In this document: in pieces, positions 52,474 to 61,328 of the stretch
Layout: each line of letters opens with the position of its first letter
Position numbering within the stretch: position 1 is the first letter of the stretch
Source: Phycisphaerae bacterium
Lineage (GTDB): Bacteria; Planctomycetota; Phycisphaerae; Tepidisphaerales; Tepidisphaeraceae
NCBI GenBank assembly: GCA_026004655.1
Contig: BPJO01000015.1
Coordinates: 1-64,000, forward strand
Length of the DNA stretch: 64,000 bases
Direction of reading: 5' to 3'
Translations under genes and position numbers: made by a program
The notes under the pieces: model-generated
Seen by the model: only the letters and a program-made list of their open reading frames with translations
Databases searched by the model: none
Told to the model about the DNA's origin: nothing

Positions 52474-53412
52474 TTAAGAGCATTTTTTGTCAGGAGAAAT
52501 AGTGTGTGGCCGAGTCAGATCGATGATCGAACGAACCCGATCCGCACATTTGCGGAAAAGATCACGTTCCTGGGCATTGAGGTCAGGTTTCAGACGCAGA
52601 TGCACGCCCTGACGTCCGATGACACAGGGTACGGAAAGACAGACGTCCGACACGCCACAATATCCGTCGATCAGGACACTGACGGGCATCGTATATCGAA
52701 GATCTTCGACGATGGACTGCATGATCAACTGCGCTGCCATGGCGACGGCATAATTCGTGTAACCTTTAACCTTAAACACTTCCCAAGCGGAACGTTTGGA
52801 ATCTTCGATCATACGTTGACGTGCGGGTGTGGCATCGATGTGTTCGCCACCGCTGTGCGCTACCGACAACGCTGCGAACGCCGACTCGCCGTGCTCACCC
52901 AGAACGTAGGCGTTCAGATCGACCGGATGGATCCCGACTTGTTCGCTGAGCATCTCACGAAACCGGGCCGAATCAATCAACGTTCCTGTTCCAATCACTC
53001 TTGTCCAGCTCAATCCCGAGATTCTGAGAATATGATACGTTATCACATCCAGAGGATTGGTGATGTTGAGAAGGATGGCTTGGGGACTCAATTCGACCAG
53101 GCGCGGGATCAGATCGGAGATGATCTTTGTGTTTCCGATCGCCCAAGCATTACGGTCCAAATCTTGCGGACTTGTAGGTACACCGACGCAGATGATCAAA
53201 ACGTCGCTGTCTCGGGTATCTTCCAGGTCACCGTCCCGGACATGGACCCGATGAGGAACAAATGCGACGGCCTGCTGGATATCAATCGCATCCGCTTTTG
53301 CGATTTCTCGCGTACGGTTCCACAGGATCAGTTCACTAGCCAATCCATCACGGGCCAGTACAAAAGCGACCGTCGAGCCTACTTTTCCGATCCCGATCAC
53401 CGAAACTTTCAT
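52474..53412 (-). CDS. L-lactate/malate dehydrogenase family 2-hydroxyacid dehydrogenase
   Basis: 312 residues from ATG 53412. The NAD-binding GIGKVGSTVAFVL, the catalytic His in YVLGEHGESAFAAL and the Arg-bearing GTGTLIDSARFREML are those of lactate/malate dehydrogenases. The specificity loop reads VGVPTSPQDLDRNAWA, which differs from both typical LDH (Gln) and MDH (Arg) loops, so the substrate could be another 2-hydroxy acid. It reduces or oxidises a 2-keto/2-hydroxy acid pair in the cytoplasm and lies near lutBC. Confidence 0.85.
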   Translation of the reverse strand: MKVSVIGIGKVGSTVAFVLARDGLASELILWNRTREIAKADAIDIQQAVAFVPHRVHVRDGDLEDTRDSDVLIICVGVPTSPQDLDRNAWAIGNTKIISDLIPRLVELSPQAILLNITNPLDVITYHILRISGLSWTRVIGTGTLIDSARFREMLSEQVGIHPVDLNAYVLGEHGESAFAALSVAHSGGEHIDATPARQRMIEDSKRSAWEVFKVKGYTNYAVAMAAQLIMQSIVEDLRYTMPVSVLIDGYCGVSDVCLSVPCVIGRQGVHLRLKPDLNAQERDLFRKCADRVRSIIDLTRPHTISPDKKCS

Positions 53413-53448
53413 GACCACAGATTAACCGGAATCGATCCTGATCGACAG

Positions 53449-55767
53449 TCAAAGTTTGACGGGACCCAAGGCTTTTTCGATCCGATCGACCACTCGGATC
53501 AACCGTCGCTGCTGGTTTGTATCGATTTCGTATCCGCCGTACCGGATGCGGTAATAAATCCGGGTCAGCCTTTGGATCGAGGAATAAACGTCGTGAGGCA
53601 GATAACCAATAGACCGACTGAACTCCATCGGGGTCAGATGAGACGGGCGTTCGATTCTGCGACTGGCTAGGACTTGAAGCAAATCATCATAAAACACCAG
53701 TTGTCTGGCCAACCGCTTTTGGTCAGACGAAGGTAGCTGTTCAAGACCGATCCTCCTCGCTCGTTTTCTGAGTTGAAATCTTTCGTACAGGAAATAAACC
53801 AGGGCACCAACGACGATCAAAATCATGATCATCATTAGTACGCTGATGAGCCCACTGCTGAACCAATAAAAGTTCTGTAGGTCGAACTGTCTCTTAAGAT
53901 CTTCGATCCATCCCGAAGTATGAACGGCCGTACTTGTTAGGGTCGAATCGATATTCTGGATCAGATTTGTGCGTGTTTCTGCATCATAATTGACAACATT
54001 ATTACCCCAGGAATATTCGAGATAATCCAGGAAATACATAAACTTTTTCCACGCCGATGTAATTCCCTCTGTGGTCGGGGCCTGTCGTGGTGCTGTCGGA
54101 TCAAAAATCTGCCACCCTTTAAGTGTCAGCACCTCGACCCACGCATGGGCGTCAGACTGTTTGACAATGTAATAACCTCCGATCGTGTTGAACTCATCAC
54201 ATTTGAATCCAACGACGACCCGCGCCTTCATCCCGAGGCTCTGACACATCAGTGCCATCGCTCCGGCGAAATACTCGCAATGTCCTTTTTTGAAATCATA
54301 CAGGAACTGCACCAGAGGATCTTCCTCATCCAGTCGGCGTGTGTCGGTCAGGTCCAACGTATAACTGAAGTTATTCTGCAGATACGTCTCGAAGTTTCGC
54401 GCAATGACTTCGTCGAGATCGGAGACGGTTTTTGTTTTCAGTCGTTGTTGGGCAAGATTCCCCCGGGCATCTTTCCCAACCACATCATCCCGAAGCGCGA
54501 ACTGACGTATTTTGTCCGGAATCGCGAAATCGAACCTTTCCCTGGAAAACTGCTTATCTTCTCTCCGGCGTCCGGGGTTGTAGTCGTTCGGTACATCGTG
54601 GAGAGACCAATAAGATTCCGAGGAACCTTCGATCTGACCGGTTGAATAGACGGTATAGGTGAATTCCGTGGTCAGCGGTTCGCTCAGCTGGATGACCTCG
54701 TCTTCGGGAGAATATTTCAGTCGAACATCACGCGAGGTTTCGATCGTAGCCACACCGGGCAGACCAAAAAGAATGTCCGTACCGGTGGGCACCAGACGTA
54801 TTTCCTGCCGATACCGATCCACTCCGTGAGGATCTGGATTCAGTTCGTAACGTTGAGCCCTGGTGGTCTGAATGAGGTCGGGAGGTCGCTGGGAATGACG
54901 AACCCATTGCCAACGATCGGGTCGATCCGGGTCACTGATATAGACATTGGGTGCGCTTCCCCGAAGGTAGATCGTTTCACCGGGTCCGCCGAAAGGTTGA
55001 CCGTTCTTGGTAATATTGACTTTAGCGACGATCGATTCGTTTTGTGTGATCCTGGCGACGTCCTGAAAACTGACTTTGTCGCTGAATCCGGTCAATGACT
55101 CACTGGGTTTAAAGTTGATGTTTCCGATGATTCCTGCGCCGGTCCCCCTTGGGAAAAACAGAAAAACCACCAAGGCCATTACGATCGCGATGGTGCTTAC
55201 AAAACCGGTCAAACGACGCATGGACCGGGACAAGAATCTCTGATCCTGTCTGAGTGTCAAAGGGCTGATCTTGTTTTCGTCAAGCCCCATGACCATTTTG
55301 GCATGATCGGTTTCGGTCTTGAGATGGAAAAGTAGACAACAGTAAAGAGAAAGGAACAGATAAACAATAAAAATAACCCCAAACAGTAGACTTCCGGTAC
55401 TGATGGCCGCGGAAACCATCAAAAGCAGGCTGAGGACAAGTAACTGGGCTAGGTCACGATTTCCGCGCTGTTCATACAGCTTGACCAGTTGTAACAGGAC
55501 AAGAAATTCCCCGATCGCCAGGATCGGTGGATCGGGTATCTGTTTGACGCGGAGCAGAAGAAGTCCGGAAAAAAGTAGCGTCACACCGTTGGCGATCAAC
55601 CTGGGCATGGGTCGAAAACGTCCCTCGCGAATCAGCCAGAAGTTGATCAGTGTCGCGGAAGTGGCCAACACCCAGATTCCCGGCGCTTCTGCCGCAACGG
55701 CATATCCCAGAAACCCTAGGAGGATTAGAGAATAAAGGGCAGGACGAAATTGTTTGATGTCATACAT
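53449..55767 (-). CDS. TgpA-like transglutaminase membrane protein
   Basis: 772 residues from ATG 55767. Six N-terminal membrane segments (DUF3488-type) and one near residue 640 bracket a periplasmic transglutaminase core with the Cys-His-Asp triad in GHCEYFAGAMALMCQSLGMK, SDAHAWVEVLTLKG and IFDPTAPR. A DUF4129-like cytoplasmic tail follows (LTRIYYRIRYGGYEID). It is the last gene of a MoxR, DUF58, TgpA operon, with the DUF58 stop overlapping just upstream. Such operons are thought to act on envelope proteins. Confidence 0.9.
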   Translation of the reverse strand: MYDIKQFRPALYSLILLGFLGYAVAAEAPGIWVLATSATLINFWLIREGRFRPMPRLIANGVTLLFSGLLLLRVKQIPDPPILAIGEFLVLLQLVKLYEQRGNRDLAQLLVLSLLLMVSAAISTGSLLFGVIFIVYLFLSLYCCLLFHLKTETDHAKMVMGLDENKISPLTLRQDQRFLSRSMRRLTGFVSTIAIVMALVVFLFFPRGTGAGIIGNINFKPSESLTGFSDKVSFQDVARITQNESIVAKVNITKNGQPFGGPGETIYLRGSAPNVYISDPDRPDRWQWVRHSQRPPDLIQTTRAQRYELNPDPHGVDRYRQEIRLVPTGTDILFGLPGVATIETSRDVRLKYSPEDEVIQLSEPLTTEFTYTVYSTGQIEGSSESYWSLHDVPNDYNPGRRREDKQFSRERFDFAIPDKIRQFALRDDVVGKDARGNLAQQRLKTKTVSDLDEVIARNFETYLQNNFSYTLDLTDTRRLDEEDPLVQFLYDFKKGHCEYFAGAMALMCQSLGMKARVVVGFKCDEFNTIGGYYIVKQSDAHAWVEVLTLKGWQIFDPTAPRQAPTTEGITSAWKKFMYFLDYLEYSWGNNVVNYDAETRTNLIQNIDSTLTSTAVHTSGWIEDLKRQFDLQNFYWFSSGLISVLMMIMILIVVGALVYFLYERFQLRKRARRIGLEQLPSSDQKRLARQLVFYDDLLQVLASRRIERPSHLTPMEFSRSIGYLPHDVYSSIQRLTRIYYRIRYGGYEIDTNQQRRLIRVVDRIEKALGPVKL

Positions 55768-55769
55768 CG

Positions 55770-56975
55770 TCAAATCTTTCGTTCAGAACCCAGGTCATGG
55801 AAAAAATCGATCTCCGGACTAAACTGGAAATATCTCTGATACTGATCTTCTGCCGACGACAACGTAATCAAACCACCCCGTACACTTTGTCCGAGGCTCA
55901 TTGACACCTTCTGAGGCGATATAATTACGGTGGTGACATCACTTTTGATCATAGGTCTGGCGGCTTCGAGAAGACCATTCACCCCGTCAGGACCGTCGTA
56001 TTCGATTCGGGCAAGTAACGTGAGCAGTTCGAGTCGGTGACGTTTTCCACGATTGGGTGCGATCACCGTCCATTGACCATCCCAGACACAAAGACCTACC
56101 GGAAGTCCGGCTTCCATGGTCTGATCGATCAGGGTGGCTGACATGGCAATGGCGCGTTCAATCAAAGCACGATACTCGATCTGTTCGGATTGCAGGTGTG
56201 TGTCTACGAGAACGAGCAGTTTAGGGGGAGAAACGCGGGTCATTTCGCGCATTACGGTCCCCATTCCTCTTGCCGATCGTTTCCAGTAAATCCATCGTGG
56301 GTTTTCGCCTTGCCGGTATTCTTTCACACCATAAAACTCGTCGTTGCCCCCTTGAGAAGGATGTACATTCTGTCCGGTGGACTCTGCAGATCGGAATCGT
56401 TGTATCAGTTCTCGTCGGATGCTCCCGATCGCGGGAAAGACCACGAGATTATCTTTCTGATGGCGTGTCATAGCCCGTTTGACGAAACCGAATGGAAAAC
56501 TCGTACTGATCTGATAATGATCCAGCTCAACGACGCCTCGTTTCAGCGGAACGACTTCGGTTGGAACGGTCGCCGTCATCCTGTTGGCACAGTGCAACAG
56601 ATAGGCAGAGGGTTGACGAGAAAAGGATTCAGTCCTGTCGAGTTCGGTGATTGTCACCGACAAACTAGGCCAGAACCGTTTCTGGTTGGTGATCTGGTAG
56701 TAAATCGCCATCGGACGACCAACAATCGCGTGATCGGGGAGGACCCGTTCCACTTTCAGACGATTCAATACCAATCCACTGATGATGAAGGAAACCATGA
56801 GAATCCCGATCATGAGTCCGAAAACACCGAACAGCAGATTGGCTTGGGTATTGATGGCAGCTAGCCCTATGAACATCATGATCGTGCAATACACCAACCC
56901 GGTTACGGAGAAATCGAGCGAGGGCTTTTTGACGACCCTGATTTTCCGTTGTGATTTTCCAGGTTTCCGGCGCAT
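55770..56975 (-). CDS. DUF58 membrane protein
   Basis: 401 residues. Two N-terminal membrane segments (VTGLVYCTIMMFIGLAA, LLFGVFGLMIGILMV) precede the DUF58 hallmark VKEYRQGENPRWIYWKRSA and a vWA-like fold (PKLLVLVDTH). It is the middle gene between a MoxR ATPase and the transglutaminase; MoxR and DUF58 proteins act together as a chaperone-like pair. It lies about 45 bases after the MoxR gene. Confidence 0.9.
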   Translation of the reverse strand: MRRKPGKSQRKIRVVKKPSLDFSVTGLVYCTIMMFIGLAAINTQANLLFGVFGLMIGILMVSFIISGLVLNRLKVERVLPDHAIVGRPMAIYYQITNQKRFWPSLSVTITELDRTESFSRQPSAYLLHCANRMTATVPTEVVPLKRGVVELDHYQISTSFPFGFVKRAMTRHQKDNLVVFPAIGSIRRELIQRFRSAESTGQNVHPSQGGNDEFYGVKEYRQGENPRWIYWKRSARGMGTVMREMTRVSPPKLLVLVDTHLQSEQIEYRALIERAIAMSATLIDQTMEAGLPVGLCVWDGQWTVIAPNRGKRHRLELLTLLARIEYDGPDGVNGLLEAARPMIKSDVTTVIISPQKVSMSLGQSVRGGLITLSSAEDQYQRYFQFSPEIDFFHDLGSERKI

Positions 56976-57020
56976 CGCTGATCACCCTGACCCTTCTGAA
57001 GACCGTCGATTATGCGGGTG

Positions 57021-57953
57021 TCATTTGGGAGCAGGAACCCGATCCAGAATTGATTGAAGAATCCTTTGAGTCGCGTCGGTATCCCCGTTGCCTAGATAAG
57101 TTTTGCTGATGACCCGATGAGTGCAGCAGGCAATAAACAGTTCTTTGACATCGTCCGGAAGCACATGATCTCTGCCATGAAGCATGGCAGATGCCTGAAC
57201 CGCTGCAGTCAACGCCAAGGCGCCTCGCGTGCTCAACCCGAGGTGAAGCTGTTCGTGTTTCCGAGTGGCTTCGGTCAGATCCATGATGTAATCCACGATC
57301 GCAGGATCGAGTCGAACCTTAGGAACCGCGTCCTGCATCTGCACGATTTCGTCGGAAGATATTACCGGTTTAAGCTGATCGATCAGAGAACGTCCGGGCT
57401 GGGTGGTCAGGATCCTGAGTTCGTCGGACCGTTGGGGGTATCCGAGATGCACCTTCAGAATGAACCGATCCAACTGGTTTTCGGGCAGATGGTATGTCCC
57501 TTCGAACTCGAACGGGTTCTGAGTTGCCACCACCATGAAGGGGCGTTTGAGGTGAAAAGTACGGTTCTCGATCGAAACCTGTTCTTCGCTCATCGCTTCT
57601 AGAAGAGCAGACTGCGTACGGGGTGTCGTACGATTGATTTCGTCGGCCAGCAGGATGTTGGTGAAAATGGGACCTGGTTTGAACTCAAACTCATTGACTT
57701 CGCGGTTGTAAACCGAAACGCCCAGCACGTCGCCGGGAAGTAAATCAGGCGTCAACTGAATCCGAGAAAACTCGCAAGCGATGCTCTTGGCCAGGGATTT
57801 GGCCAGGACGGTCTTTCCAACCCCGGGAACGTCTTCGATCAACACATGTCCACGAGCAAGCAATCCGATCAAAAGCAGATCGACCGCGCGAGGATTTCCA
57901 TAGAATACTGATCCGATGTTTTTCCGTATTCGATCGATGGCAGCTGTTGTCAC
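57021..57953 (-). CDS. MoxR-family AAA ATPase
   Basis: 310 residues. Walker A DVPGVGKTVLAKSLAKS, Walker B ILLADEINRTTPRTQSALL, sensor 1 FMVVATQNPFEFEGTYHLPE, and the C-terminal lid with LSTRGALALTAAVQA. These are the MoxR group features. First gene of the operon with DUF58 and TgpA proteins; it probably remodels envelope targets together with the DUF58 protein. It lies 72 bases after the small DUF5522-like gene, which could still belong to the transcript from upstream. Confidence 0.93.
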   Translation of the reverse strand: MTTAAIDRIRKNIGSVFYGNPRAVDLLLIGLLARGHVLIEDVPGVGKTVLAKSLAKSIACEFSRIQLTPDLLPGDVLGVSVYNREVNEFEFKPGPIFTNILLADEINRTTPRTQSALLEAMSEEQVSIENRTFHLKRPFMVVATQNPFEFEGTYHLPENQLDRFILKVHLGYPQRSDELRILTTQPGRSLIDQLKPVISSDEIVQMQDAVPKVRLDPAIVDYIMDLTEATRKHEQLHLGLSTRGALALTAAVQASAMLHGRDHVLPDDVKELFIACCTHRVISKTYLGNGDTDATQRILQSILDRVPAPK

Positions 57954-58025
57954 GAATTCACCTGTTGCAAATGCGCCTGATGATAGTTTCCTGTAATCGC
58001 CGAGTAGATTCTAACAGGAGACAGC

Positions 58026-58229
58026 TCAGGATGCATTGGATTTGGGGGTTTGAGAACTGATATTCTCATTTTTCTGATAGGGGCAATGCCGACACCCCTG
58101 ATGACAACAGTATCCCCGTCGGCGGTGGTAAAAAGCTGTGAAGATCCACCGGCCTTTTTCAATGTAATAGTCCACACCCAAAATCGGTGAACTCAATGAT
58201 TCTTTGGAGTTTGAGTCATTCACGGTCAA
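58026..58229 (-). CDS. DUF5522-like small cysteine-rich protein
   Basis: 67 residues. The signature [20 protein letters not shown] followed by [13 protein letters not shown] matches the DUF5522 family, whose conserved cysteines suggest metal binding. The function is unknown. Its ATG at 58229 overlaps the end of the pseudopilin gene by 14 bases, so it belongs to that operon and could be under the cobalamin riboswitch upstream. Confidence 0.75.
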   Translation of the reverse strand: MTVNDSNSKESLSSPILGVDYYIEKGRWIFTAFYHRRRGYCCHQGCRHCPYQKNENISSQTPKSNAS

Positions 58230-59055
58230 ACAATCGGTTGTCCTTGGGTCCGAACCATCCTAATTTCATACGTCCGTTGGACGCGCCGTAGACATTGACA
58301 GGTTCGGTCCATTCACATTTTTCCGCGCTAACGTGCCCGTCCAGCCAGGCAACCAAAGCGTTACCCCGGTGACGAAAATGAATGCTGGGAGACAAACTGC
58401 CTCCCCATACGCTCAAAGGCGGCTCAACGAATGAATATTCGATCAGATCAGGATTGGCGATCGCGGTATCGGCAAAAGCGATGGTTTCCGCAGGATGACG
58501 TACCTGTGAAAGCCTTGCCGGGACATTCATCACTTCTTTATCGAAAACAGGGGCTGACAATGACATCGAAGCCCAAGGCTGGACTCCCGATCGACTACCT
58601 AAATAGGCTGAATTGTAACCGTACCCCCCACAGTTCTTTTCAAAGGCACTGGACACCTCGGCCGGTGTAAAGCTCGGACAGGCTCGAATACGTTTATCAG
58701 GCAAGTATCTTGATAAAGGTGAATCCACAGACGACTCAAACGCTTCTGCCACAGTGTCTCGAATACCATGCCAACGGTGTAGGTTCTTAGTCAGGAAGTC
58801 GATGTGTGCTGGGGGAAGAAACGTGTGATGGTCATTGGCGTATAACAGACAAGCAGTAACCAGTTGTCGCAAATTGTTTCGACAGACCACTTCCCTCGCC
58901 GATTCACGGGCAAACAACAACGCGGGCAACAAAATCGAGATCAAAAGTGAAATGATCCCGATCACGGCCAAAAGCTCGATCAGTGTAAAGCCCCTGCACC
59001 GATTGTTCATCGGCGCAGGGGACGGGCAGGAAAATGGATGGGGGTATGAGATCAT
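58216..59055 (-). CDS. Pseudopilin-like protein with H-X9-DG domain
   Basis: 279 residues. The prepilin-type leader [19 protein letters not shown] and the H-X9-DG motif ([15 protein letters not shown]) are present, as in the pseudopilin at 40401-41261. ATG 59055 overlaps the stop of the PEP-CTERM gene (ATGA), which argues for translational coupling and for this start; ATG 59010, nearer the leader, has no ribosome binding site. It is part of the run that starts at the cobalamin riboswitch. Confidence 0.85.
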   Translation of the reverse strand: MISYPHPFSCPSPAPMNNRCRGFTLIELLAVIGIISLLISILLPALLFARESAREVVCRNNLRQLVTACLLYANDHHTFLPPAHIDFLTKNLHRWHGIRDTVAEAFESSVDSPLSRYLPDKRIRACPSFTPAEVSSAFEKNCGGYGYNSAYLGSRSGVQPWASMSLSAPVFDKEVMNVPARLSQVRHPAETIAFADTAIANPDLIEYSFVEPPLSVWGGSLSPSIHFRHRGNALVAWLDGHVSAEKCEWTEPVNVYGASNGRMKLGWFGPKDNRLFDRE

Positions 59056-59864
59056 GACTTGCGTCGGCGTCCGAGCAGACCCGTCGTCAGAAGTCCTAGT
59101 CCGGTCAAAGCAGCTGCTGGTTCCGGAACGACCGTAAGGTTATCAATCGCCACATAAGTCGGAGTATTAATGCCGAACATCCCCGTATCACTGGATGTAA
59201 AACTGATTCGCAACGATACCGCATTGGCGAGAGGTGTTAAATCGACTAATTCCCACGTATCGATGATATAGTCCTGGGAATTATCGACGAACCGATAATC
59301 GGCCAGGTAAAATTCCACCGGTGTTCCGGTTACATTTCCTGTTCCGTTTGGACCGTCATAACCAGTGAAAATGACACTGAAATAATCCGGATCATTCCCC
59401 GTCGTCCCGCCGAATTTTTTACTGAATACGGATCCGCTCAGCATATCCAGAGCGGCATATGTTGTATTCGTCACTCGAACGGAGACCGGCGTCTGTCCCA
59501 AGGGCAGGTTAATAAAATCATGGCTGCCGTCGTAACCGACTGCGTAGTTGCCGTTGCCTCCAAACCCGGTTCCGGTGTAGGCAGCATACTGATTGGTATA
59601 TCCCGGAGTGGTGGTATCGTTGACGTTAGAATAGCTCCAACCGTTCCAATACCCACCGAAATCGGAATTATAACTGTTTCCGAATCCCGCCCCGCCGCTG
59701 GACCAACCACCGGTATTGGTCGTAGGACCGCCGTTATAATAAGAATTAGACCCCAAAGACAGATCTTCGAAATCGATCACGGTACTGCCTGATGAAATCG
59801 TGGCCGTACTCAATAAACTCAGACTAACCAGCACGAATTGATGTGTTTTGTTGCTACGAATCAT
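59052..59864 (-). CDS. PEP-CTERM surface protein of unknown function
   Basis: 270 residues from ATG 59864, which GAGGAGA precedes. A signal peptide ([18 protein letters not shown]) leads to a body rich in Gly, Asn, Ser and Tyr with the IDFEDLSLG-type opening; the C-terminus is [20 protein letters not shown] and RRRKS. DUF4465-like domains have this pattern, but I am not sure. It lies 40 bases after another PEP-CTERM gene and its stop overlaps the pseudopilin start. Confidence 0.8.
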   Translation of the reverse strand: MIRSNKTHQFVLVSLSLLSTATISSGSTVIDFEDLSLGSNSYYNGGPTTNTGGWSSGGAGFGNSYNSDFGGYWNGWSYSNVNDTTTPGYTNQYAAYTGTGFGGNGNYAVGYDGSHDFINLPLGQTPVSVRVTNTTYAALDMLSGSVFSKKFGGTTGNDPDYFSVIFTGYDGPNGTGNVTGTPVEFYLADYRFVDNSQDYIIDTWELVDLTPLANAVSLRISFTSSDTGMFGINTPTYVAIDNLTVVPEPAAALTGLGLLTTGLLGRRRKS

Positions 59865-59904
59865 AATTTTCTCCTCATTTTTCATCGAATTAAATCCAAT
59901 CATT

Positions 59905-60732
59905 TCAGACTAATTTTCGCCGACGGCGGAGTAACACTCCCGACGCAATTCCCATCACACCAAGGATGGAAGGTTCGGGCACCTGGTTGATCACACCAAT
60001 CCCGTCCAAATCAAACCCGCTGGAGGCAAATGGGGTACTGTATGGATCGTTAATAACCCGACCGAGTGAATCCAATGATGGAATGTATGAAGGGTTGCCC
60101 GGAGCCGCGTCAATCCGTCCGACAACATCAATGACACGAACATGGGTGATATGATTCAAATCCAATGTCGGTCCGGCCAGGGATAACAGATCGTCAAGAT
60201 CAAAAGGCGTTCCGTACCCCACCCGATACTTACCCGCCAGGTTGTGTAGATTGGTCGGATCCAGCAACCCAAATCCACCGACTTGAGTCGTTGTCTGAGT
60301 TTCCGAGTAAGCGGGAAAACGGAAAAAGTTTATCCCATTAGAGCTGACTTCGACAAACGCTAGTTCCAGAAACGTGTCGGAAAATCCGTTTTCGAAAACG
60401 GCAAAATCGACACCAGGACCGTTTCGGATCGGTTGATCAAAAGTTAGGGTCGCGAAACCACCATCACCGAGGCTCACCACAGCAGTGGTGGTCGTACCTG
60501 CGGATCCAAAGGCATCGGACAACACACCGAAACTCGCCAGCGGCCCCGTCGGATTGTTGATATCCTGCGGTCCTCGGACAAGAGTCCCCCCAGTGGCCCA
60601 TCCGACAAACCTTGAATCGTTATAAGGAATCGCGGTTGAACCGACCTGACCTGCAGCCGGAGCGTAGGGTCCGGCCTGAACTATTCCTGCAAATGCAGAT
60701 ATGGCACTTGCAGCCCAAAAAATATGACGCAT
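59905..60732 (-). CDS. PEP-CTERM surface protein under a cobalamin riboswitch
   Basis: 275 residues: signal peptide (FWAASAISAFAGIVQA), then a compact domain with GPGVDFAVFENGFSDTF, LAFVEVSSNGINFFRFPA, and ITHVRVIDVVG, and the PEP-CTERM tail VPEPSILGVMGIASGVLLRR. I recall relatives of this domain in bacterial surface proteins near cobalamin transport genes, not verified. The 430-base leader holds a cobalamin riboswitch and a probable terminator, so expression should fall when B12 is plentiful. A role in B12 or corrinoid capture at the surface is inference. Confidence 0.8.
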   Translation of the reverse strand: MRHIFWAASAISAFAGIVQAGPYAPAAGQVGSTAIPYNDSRFVGWATGGTLVRGPQDINNPTGPLASFGVLSDAFGSAGTTTTAVVSLGDGGFATLTFDQPIRNGPGVDFAVFENGFSDTFLELAFVEVSSNGINFFRFPAYSETQTTTQVGGFGLLDPTNLHNLAGKYRVGYGTPFDLDDLLSLAGPTLDLNHITHVRVIDVVGRIDAAPGNPSYIPSLDSLGRVINDPYSTPFASSGFDLDGIGVINQVPEPSILGVMGIASGVLLRRRRKLV

Positions 60733-60768
60733 GACAAACCTCTTTCCCTAGTCGCGAGGGAACCAAAA

Positions 60769-60807
60769 ACCCTCGTCCTGCGAGGCAAAGCCCGAGAAGC
60801 CGAGGGT
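60769..60807 (-). terminator. Probable intrinsic terminator in the leader of the riboswitch operon
   Basis: A 7-bp stem (ACCCTCG at 60801-60807 on the minus strand, CGAGGGT at 60769-60775) is followed by a T-run reading TTTT then GG. It lies between the cobalamin riboswitch and the first PEP-CTERM gene, as expected for transcriptional attenuation. Confidence 0.6.
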
Positions 60808-60960
60808 CGAGGTCTGTGCAGAATAGCAAACCACTTCCGGAGCGTATCACTCACGGAACGATCTTATGTCATGCCAGTCTTCGAAGCCCGGGCGTCCCAA
60901 AGCCCAGTGAGCACCAACCACGTTCGGACTCACTTGCTTATCGCGAGGACGAAACCAAGC

Positions 60961-60983
60961 GGTAAACGCAACACACGTTTACC
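60961..60983 (-). promoter_or_regulatory. Hairpin directly downstream of the cobalamin aptamer
   Basis: GGTAAACG and CGTTTACC (8 bp, loop of 7) follow the B12 box by two bases of linker. It may be part of the expression platform or the kissing-loop region; the role is inferred from position. Confidence 0.45.
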
Positions 60984-60985
60984 CA

Positions 60986-61159
60986 CGCAGGCAGGTCTTC
61001 TGGCTCGGGATTTTTCGTGCTCGCCTTCCCATCACCGGAGGGTGACAGTGGCATCGTGAGCACGAAAAGGATAATCCCTTACAGCGGCGCGTCCGCGTCG
61101 GATTTTCACCGACTTCCCTTCGTCGCGATTTCTCTCGCGACGGGCATCAGCCGCCTGCG
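60986..61159 (-). promoter_or_regulatory. Cobalamin (B12) riboswitch
   Basis: On the minus strand, in order: P1 arm CGCAGGC (61153-61159), GGGAAGTCGGTGAAAATCCG core, GCCGCTGTAAGGG, CCACTG and GGGAAGG segments, and the B12 box AGCCAGAAGACCTGCC (60991-61005) ending in the P1 partner GCCTGCG. This is the standard cobalamin aptamer. It lies in the leader of the PEP-CTERM operon. Confidence 0.93.
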
Positions 61160-61328
61160 ATACATCAATTAGCGTATCTCAAAAAAATCTGTTTTCAAGA
61201 GTTTCAAGAACTACCTTTGTCTCTTTTTGCCGGAAGATAAAAAATGTCATAATTCGCTTAAAGTTTGGGAAATTCTCCTTCGAACGTATATTCATTGAAC
61301 ACTGACCGACTAACTGGGAGCTATTTTC

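Noticed and set aside
52420-53670. 416-codon open frame on the + strand
   Set aside because: It is antisense to the dehydrogenase and the end of the transglutaminase gene, both with clear family motifs; low-complexity Asp/His/Arg composition fits a shadow frame.
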